This document shows positions 24,801-33,800 of a stretch of DNA of 64,000 nucleotides, in pieces. The stretch comes from Scolanthus callimorphus. Lineage: Eukaryota > Cnidaria > Anthozoa > Actiniaria > Edwardsiidae. The stretch lies in the NCBI GenBank assembly GCA_033964015.1, contig JAWWUD010000056.1, positions 186,001-250,000 on the forward strand, given 5' to 3'. A model generated the notes under the pieces. It did not search any database and was not told the origin of the DNA. It worked only from the letters and a program-made list of their open reading frames with translations. Made by a program: the position numbers and the translations under genes. How positions within the stretch are numbered: position 1 is the stretch's first letter; every line of letters begins with the position of its first letter.

Positions 24801-27800
24801 ACTGCAGAAAATCCCACTTGTCACTTGTATTTTCCTAGCCTGAAGGCTCGTGTGTATACCAGAAAATACAAGTGACGCGTGGGATATTCTGCAGTATACC
24901 ACTCGAAAGCATTGTATAACTACTATAGAAACGTGTTGTATATGTGCGATATACCCAAGAGAAACTAGCGGTAATGGCTGTATATCAGCGGTTTCAAGCT
25001 ACTCTCTATTTTTTTACCTGGCCTTGCTCTTTCAATTTTAGAACAAAAAATCATTTGTTGATCGACAGGGATTTTACCTTGGCTTATCTGAGGGAAAGCT
25101 CATGAACAACACAATGTGCTTGCTAAAACACTTCGCCAGCAACCAAAAGGGCAACTGGGAACGAGAGTAGAAGTGATGTTGAGAACCGGGAAAGATGGCG
25201 GACATCCAAATGTTATCAAGTATTTATGGCATAAACAAGGTAAGAACAGAACGTGTCACAAAGAAATACCAGAAACGCTGTTTAAACAGCATGTGTCAGC
25301 CGCCATTTTGACAGCATGGCAACATCCATTTCCATCGGCTGATTTAGATAATATAGAGCAATGTTCTCGATTGAATTTGGTAAATCAAATTTAATACTTT
25401 GTAATTCGTCTTCATAACACGTAATTTTTTAATGTACGATATTCTGAAGTGAAGATTTGGCAATATAAAACCACACCTGTTGAAAATGTACTGTTAATTT
25501 AGAAAGAAATGCAGATAATGATACGATGACTTACCATCAATCGTATGTTCGTCTTCATTCTCTTTCGCGTTGCCAAAAATGTTCCGCGACGGCATTATTG
25601 TTCGTTAGTCATATTTTATTTGCACCATAAGACATTTATTCCAAATAACTTTAATAAGCACAGAACGGTGCATCGATAATGTTTATTAACCATTTGGTAT
25701 GGCAGTGATTTTAATTGCTATGCTGTTAAAGTAAATATATCCTAAAAGTGGTGGCAGTAAGTGAGTGTGCTACCTAGAGAAAAGGCTATAGACATCAATG
25801 ACGCAGAATAGTATTGATTTTGCCAGACCCCGAAAAAGTAAGGTGGAAATTTCCACCGACCATCGTCGTACAAATCTAATGCTAAAGTCTTGATTTTGCC
25901 AGACCCCGAAAAGTAAGGTGGAAATTTCCACCGACCATCGTCGGACAAATCTAATGCTAAAAGTCTTGATTTTGCCAGACCCCGAAAATAAGGTGGAAAT
26001 TTCCACCGACCATCGTCGGACAAATCTAATGCTAAAAGTCTTGATTTTGCCAGACCCCGAAAAGTAAGGTGGAAATTTCCACCGACCATCGTCGGACAAA
26101 TCTAATGCTAAAAGTCTTGATTTTGCCAGGCCCCGAAAAGTAAGGTGGAAATTTCCACCGACCATCGTCGGACAAATCTAATGCTAAAAGTCTTGATTTT
26201 GCCAGACCCCGAAAAGTAAGGTGGAAATTTCCACCGAGCATCGTCGGACAAATCTAATCTAAAGTCCTGATTTTGCCAGAGCTTCGGACAAATATAATGC
26301 TACTCGTAAAGCTAAAGCTGAGCCTCCGAAAAGTGAGATGAAAGTTTCCAGCCGTTACAGCGCTGTAAAAATACCAGCTTCAAAGTCTAGAAAGCTACTG
26401 TGTTGGAAACTCTATAGCAGCCTTCCAAAACACAATGCTAAAAGTTTGCCTAATACTCTATGAAATCCTTCAACTTAATCTTAATTTCAACTTGAGCTGG
26501 TTTGTAAAAACGTCTTCTCGGCATTCGTTATTAGTTATTTGTAAATTCGAAGTTAAAATTGTCAATGGAACCCGCAGCGTCAAACCAGGCGTTAAAACAC
26601 TGCCGGACGAGGCCACTAGGTACATATTAGTATGCTGTTCGACGTGACTGACTGGAAATGTTACATTGCGATTTCATATTTCGAACTATAACGTGGCTTC
26701 TTATAATAATACACTGCCAAATTCCTCGAGTGTAATCGCGGAAATCACAGACAAAGCACGATCGTGATAGAAATAGATAACCGCAAACAATTTCCTGTAC
26801 CGAAGATGTTCGTCATAACTATTGAGTGCATACATTTTTTCTTACGTCCAGGTTTCCTACGCAAAGTTCTCCTATTAACCCAGAATGTAAATAGCCGAGC
26901 CTATATTACTTCTATTATAGACATCAGCGTTTACCTTATATTCCGTTATCACCCGAGTAGGAAGTTGTCGCAATCATTGGTCTCCGAGAGGAAACTTTTA
27001 ACTGGTTTTAAAAGCTTGCAGAGCATATTGTTATTCGTTTGTAAAATGTTCGCCCTTTCCTTCTTGCTTTTGTTTGGAAGTACCACTTTTGTCTACGGCC
27101 CTCGGTTGGCTTTTCCTTTCCTTTTACGTGACATTGTAGCCATCGACGGCCATAAGACTTATGTTCAAAATACAAGGACAATGATCAGTCCGTTGCAAGA
27201 ACATAGAGCACCCATGGTGTTGATGTTTATGAGTGGTCACGTGTAAGGTCTTGACCTATTATCCCGCGTTTTGATTGGTCATTAAATTTGCTTTCCTTTT
27301 TTGATTGGATAATTTGAAATTTAACTTTGAGTTAGTTTCAGCGCAGCATCCGCTAAACAGAAATAGAAATATCCGCTAAACGGAAATAGATTCGCTTTGC
27401 TTTGCAAAGGAAGAGTCTTCGGAAGAGAAGTCTGCGCTGCTTTTGTACGGTTACAATCACCAGCCAAAGGCTGCTCCGGAAAATAACCGCTGGTACTACA
27501 AAATTCAAAATAATCAAGTTTGAAACGAGAGTATGAAAGGTAAAGCTTCAGTTTATTTACAAATATCAAGCACAGAAAATGTTCACTGGCTTTCTGTCCT
27601 TGCTATACAGGCAGAGCAGAAGTAATAATGAGGAGAGTACACAGCAATATTAGGGAGAAATGACTGCTGTTATTGTTATGGAAAGTTCTTAGTTTCCCTC
27701 ACTCCTTAATAGCTAGTATTAGATGCTCGGTGCAAAAGCAATGCGACAGGCAGCTATTTACTATCAGTTTCAACGGAATAAAAGACAAAGGGTAATAGTT

Positions 27801-30800
27801 TTACACGCAATAGAAAACAAACCGCTACATCACGGCGTAGTTCAGTTTTTGCCCGAGTTTTTGGCCTGTTATTATAATAATACAATTTATGCTCTTGGCT
27901 TACATGTTATGTATCATTCTCAGGGCTCATTAAAACTCTCTATTTGCCTATTTGCCTCTCCATCACTCTTTCTCTCTCTACTTTTAGCATTGCATTTGCC
28001 CAATGATGTGTGATGGAAATTTCCACGTTATTTTTTCGGTGTCAGTGGAAAAATCAAGACTTTTAGCATTAGATTTGACCGACCATGTATGATGGAAATT
28101 TCCAGGTCTGGCAAAAACAAGACTTTGAGCATTGCATTTGACCAACAATGTATGACGGAAATTTCCACCTTACCTTTTCGGTGTCTGCCATATACCGTTT
28201 CCGGGATACGTTGTCACCCAAAAAGCCTATAAGCTTGGTGCGCTAGGGAGTATGGGTAAAGATTTATTTAAATTTCTGTAAAATATTAGAAACAAACATG
28301 CTTGGAAATGTGCTGAAATTTAATCATTTTACCTGTGTTTGCGATAACTGTCTGAATTCAGATCAAACAGTAGCAGTTTAAATGCCCCCATCATCCTTTG
28401 CGTTTCAAGCTTATAGGCTTTTTGGGTGACAACGTTTCCCGGAAACGGTATATCCAGACTTTTAGCATTAGATTTGTCCGACGAGGTATGATGGAAATTT
28501 CCACCTTACTTTTTCGGGGTCTGGCAAAATCAAGACTTTTAGCATTAGATTTGTCCGACGATGGTAGGTGGAAATTTCCACCTTACTTTTCGGGGTCTGG
28601 CAAAATCAAGACTTTTAGCATTAGATTTGTCCGACGATGGCCGGTGGAAATTTCCACCTTACTTTTCGGGGTCTGGCAAAATCAAGACTTTTAGCATTAG
28701 ATTTGTCCGACGATGGTCGGTGGAAATTTCCACCTTACTTTTCGGGGTCTGGCAAAATCAAGACTTTTAGCATTAGATTTGTCCGACGATGGTCGGTGGA
28801 AATTTCCACCTTACTTTCGGGGTCTGGCAGTTTAGCATTAGATTTGTCCGACGATGGTCGGTGGAAATTTCCACCTTACTTTTTCGCGGTCTTGCAAGCA
28901 TGGGCCCAGCGCTGATAAATTTCAAACATCTCAGGTATATTAAGGCATGGGTGTTTTTCAAAAAAATGCGAAAAATACTGAAAAAAATTCTCTAGGGTAG
29001 ATAAAATATCTTCTGTAGAATGTTTTTCGTTAAGGTTGGTACACCCGGTGAGACGTTTCATTTGATGTATTTGGTTACCATGTCAACGGGTTGCGTGACT
29101 TGTAAGAGCGTGACAAAGGCACAATTTTCTTTCAGTCCTCTGCATTCGATGGGGGTCATAGCAATGGTTTCCCAATGGGTCTTATTATGACCAGTGTCGG
29201 GCGTATATTACCATTCCAACGAGGATGGGTGTCCAAGTTATCCACATTTAAGAAAAGGAGAGGTATCATATTACATCATCACAAATAAGGCTATCCTAAA
29301 AAACATTTCCAGCCATCCTCGTTGGATCAATAATCTACACTATATAACAAACACTATAATGCACTCTGGGGAACGATTTCGCTTTTCCCCATTGAATGCA
29401 GAGGCCATTTTCCTAGAAATTAAATTTAAGGTCAGAGGTCATGCATTTGTTGCCATAGAGACCAACATTGGTGAAAATGATTGAGAATGATCAAAGGTAT
29501 TCAAATGTAGATTGTTTGGATCCCCCAGAGGCATTGATTTTGAGATGGACCACCCCCCACAGTTTTACGTCCGCCATTTTGGATCGTGCTTCCGCCCAGG
29601 CCTTAACTTACCTGAGATGTTAAATTTTCTTTGGTAGTGATTATACTCGTTTATGTTTTTTCTAACCAGAATCAGGACTTTTGGAAGGAAAAGAACATTA
29701 GCCTTTACTTTTTGTCCAAACATTCTCTACTTCAGAATATCGAACATTAAAAAATTACGTGTTTCATACACCTATTTCAATTAACGTTGCTCTCCAAAAC
29801 GTAAAACCATGAACCATGCATCATACTGAAGACGCTATTTCTCGTATTTTCCTCGAGTTTGGCAAACCAAACTAATAAAACATGCACCCAATGGCACTTT
29901 GTTTACTACTTTGAGACACGATTTGGCGCGAACCGCTTCGTTTTAGGCAGGAATTACCATTACGACTTATGAAGCATGGGTTCATGGTTTTACGTTTTGC
30001 AGAGCAACGTTAATTGAAACAGGTGTATATCGAACGAAAATAATAACAAAAGAGTGGCTGACACGGGCTCTTTAAGCCGGGGAAATACGAGGCACAAAAA
30101 CCCTCAACTTGTCGCGCAACATTGTTGCGTTGCAAGTCTAATGTTTGTTGCTCGTTTTTCATCAAATCACAACTTGGCGCGCAACATTTTGTTTTGATGA
30201 TCACACATGCGAGCCCAAGGCAGATTTTGCTTCTTGACACCTCATTTCTACTGACAAATCAACTTGAATTGTAGGCAAATTGTTGCGCGACAAGTTGTGT
30301 GTTTGATGCAAAACGAGCAACAGAGCCAGAACTTGTGTCTCAAAGTAGATCCGCGTTCTACTTCGCGCAACAAGTTTTCACAACCTGCAACAAATGTTTT
30401 TGTTGCGCGACAAGTTGTGGCGCGAGATGAAAAACGCGCTACATTGATCATCAACTTGCAGCGCAACAATGTTGCGCGACATGTTGAGGGATTTTGTGCC
30501 TCGTATTTCCCCGGCTTTAAAGAGGCATTGTCACGATTTTACGATTAATTTAGGAAAATTAAATGCAGTCAATTCCACAAACAAAATAATCGTCTAATTG
30601 TAGGTTTGTTAAATAATCTTTCAAATGCCAGATAAGTAAAAACTTGTAGGATTTTCGTGTGTTATCGAGCGGCTGGAATTGGATTTTGTGAAATGACCTC
30701 TTTGATTTTTTACCACTGAGGCTAAAACTAATTGAAAGGGGATCTTTGGTGATTTCGATAAAAGGTAAAAGGGATGGCCTTGTGCACCCCAGCAACCTCA

Positions 30801-33800
30801 TTAGTTGCTATATTGATTGTGCTCTTTCGTCCACACTATACTACGTGTGTCAGCTCTCCAAAGTACAAGTACTGGGTATGATGGTCGATTTTCTATGTCG
30901 ATTCTATTCAAAACATTAGTTTTTTTTATTTGTTCGGCTTAGCCATTGAAGCCACCATGACATATATTGAAAACCATCCAGCGTTTAGTTGCCATGGTAA
31001 CCTTACAATTGTGTTAGCAAGGCTGGTATGTGATTTTGCTCTTCTCTTATGCACATTTTCATTTATATTTTTCACGTAAAGCAAACAAGGTACCTATTGA
31101 ATACGACAAGATCAAATTGCCGCCATTTAAACGAGGAAGCTGGTAAGTGTTATTAAGGACATTTATGTAGCAGCTGCTCGTAAGATCTAACGCTATTGGC
31201 TATTCTTGTGTTTCCATTGTTTTCACTGAGGTGCATCAATTCTATAGGGTAAGGTCTTCCGATAGCTTCTACATGACCCCTGAAGGAACAGAGGGAACAG
31301 ATATTTGTTCAAATCTTTGAAAGAATTGCATTAAATTTTTCAAATTTAAAGAGCCTCCGTCCAGACTTCGTTTTGTCAGTTTAGCAACATATCGTGTCAA
31401 ACAAAGCATCCATTTCCATCGGCTGATTTAGAGAACGTAGCCTGATATTTCGATTGAATTCGGAAAATAGAGAATAAAACTTTGTTTATAGATGGTTATT
31501 TCGAGATTTCTGCACGTAATTCGTCTGATGCCGACTTTAAGACCCTATAACTGATTGGCGTGACGAATAGTTTCGTAACCCATAAAACTCTATGCTCATG
31601 AAGTAACGGTAAAAATAGTGAACTCAATCCGTGAAAATCTCGTGGAATTTCGATCCATCCTTTGGTCTAAACTGATTTATGTAATACATTTCATAGAACA
31701 ACAAACTAATGGTGTTATTTTGAAAGTTTCTTACCGTATTAGAAACACAGCAAACCAATCATTACAGTGTCATTCCCATCAGATACGTGGTCTTTAATTG
31801 AAGACCATGGTCTTTAAAGCAACTTTTTGGTAAAAAGAAACATTTAACAATTAAAAAATACGACTAGCCCTAGATGCAAATGACTTCTGATGTGTGTCAG
31901 TCCTGGAGAGTGGTATATTGATGCGCTTCTTGGCTCGAGTAACTTCGACTTCAACTTCAACTTTATTATAGCTTTTTTTAAATGTTACAAAGACAGCACA
32001 CCGCCTGCAAATACTATTTAGTCGAGGCAGGCAGGACAGAGCGGAAATGACCTGCTTAGACCACTAAATTTAAAATAGTAAGGTCAGGTTAACTCAGATA
32101 AGCTTGATTTTTTGCATACAAACTATTTGTCTTATTAGAAACAAAATATCAAAAATGACTTTTTTCTAATGGATCCGTCTTTGAGATATTAGGCTTTAAA
32201 CTTTGATTTGATTTCTGTTCCATTTTATGGGAGAATCTGGAGAATTAGTACTTTGATCAGGAATTATGCAAACTTTGCTCAGTCATATCTAAAATTCATA
32301 TTCTTCAAATTTCTTTAAAATTTGGAATTAAGCTTTAGGCCATAGAAACTCTTTGTATACGAAATCTTGAGCATATAAATTGAAATATGGCAAAGTCAGA
32401 CATTTCATTTTTGGTCATTTCCGCTCTGTCGGCAGGCAGTGAGAGGACGAAGCAGAGAGAGACGAAGGGTAAAAACACGAAGCCATAATCATTTATAGTT
32501 GACATAGAAACCAATGAATGCTTAGGATGGTAGTTATTGTTCAAATTCTTTCGAGTTCGCGCCTAGAAGCAGCATCTCTGTGCTCCTCAAGGTTTAGTTA
32601 AAGTTTCTTATCGAGATATCAAACTTTTACCTTCATAAGTTCCATTTCTAAAGCCCTTATAGTAGGGTCTGTTAGGGTCAAAAACCTTCGGACAGGCACC
32701 AAACTTGGCACAGATGTTCCTTGGGTGATACCAAACAGTTTTACAGGGGGGTGCCACAAATGTTCGCCCTAGGGGGGAGAGGAGGGGCATTTTGTCCAAA
32801 TTAGACATAAGGGATCTTTTGGGGGCTGCAAAGACCGTACAGGCACCAAACTTGTCACAAATGTTCCTTGGATGATATCAAACAGTTTAAGAGGGGGGTG
32901 CCACAAATGTTCGCCCTAGGGGAGGGGAGGGGCATTTTGTCCAAATTAGACATGAGGGATCTTTTGGGGGCTGCAAAGACCGTACAAGCACAAAACTTGG
33001 CACAAATGTTCCTTTGGACTCCAACCGGCTTCAAGAGTGTGTTCGAGCTACTGAAGTGCGGTTGCAAAGGCAAATGCACCAGCGGGCGCTGCAAGTGCGA
33101 CAAGTCCAACCTCCAAAACACGGAACTGTGCACCTGTTCAGTCTCAAGGCAATTTATGCACTAGGTCTGGTGCTTTTGGACTCAACCCCTCTTAATGGAA
33201 ATTTTGCCCCTCTCCCTCTTTGCCAAACTTTTGTGTCGGAACTTGTTTGGGTTTCAGGCCAATAAGGATTTGTAGCAAAAAGACCCTATGGCTTATTTGG
33301 GCAAAATTCCCATTCCCCTCCCCCTCTAGGGCGAACATTTGTGGCGCCCCCTCTGAATCAGTTTGGTATCACCAAAGAAAGGCATGTGTGCCAAGTTTGG
33401 TGCTGTACTGTCTTGCGGCTCCCAAGGCCCCAATGCTAATTCGAAAAAATGCCCCTCCCCATCCCCCTTGGGCGGACATTTGTGAGACCCCCTTTCAATT
33501 TGTTTAGTAACACCCAAGTAACATTTTGCTACGTGTGGTGCCTGTATGGTATATGAAGCTCAACAAGACCCCCATGCTAATTCGGACAAAATTGCCCCAC
33601 CCCAGCCCCATTGGGCGAACATTTGTGACATCCCCCTGTTAATCTGGTTGGTGTCACCCAAGGAACATTTGTGCCAAGTGTGATGCCTGTACGGCCTTTG
33701 CGGCTCCCAAAAGACCCCCATGCCTAATTCGGACAAAAATTACCCCTCCCTACCCCCCTAGCGCAAACATAAGTGGCATCCCTTCTAAATGATATTTGGT

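Noticed and set aside
26764..27246. 160-codon frame with an inner signal-peptide-like start
   Set aside because: No known domain, no splice fit to the receptor gene, AT-rich codon use; cannot be supported.
25742..28915. Frames with repeated WKFPPYFSGSGKIKT-like peptides
   Set aside because: Periodic translation of the 76-bp satellite in both orientations, no start/stop or splice support.
31082..31142. Interpreting this exon as the juxtamembrane start of a separate kinase gene
   Set aside because: It looks superficially like a kinase N-terminal lead-in, but its phases fit only between 25239 and 34055, giving the order HPNVIKY - insert - hinge.
32868..33265. Frames of 83-98 codons with Cys-rich peptide as a host gene
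   Set aside because: Lies wholly inside the TIR element 32657-34028; treated as element cargo.
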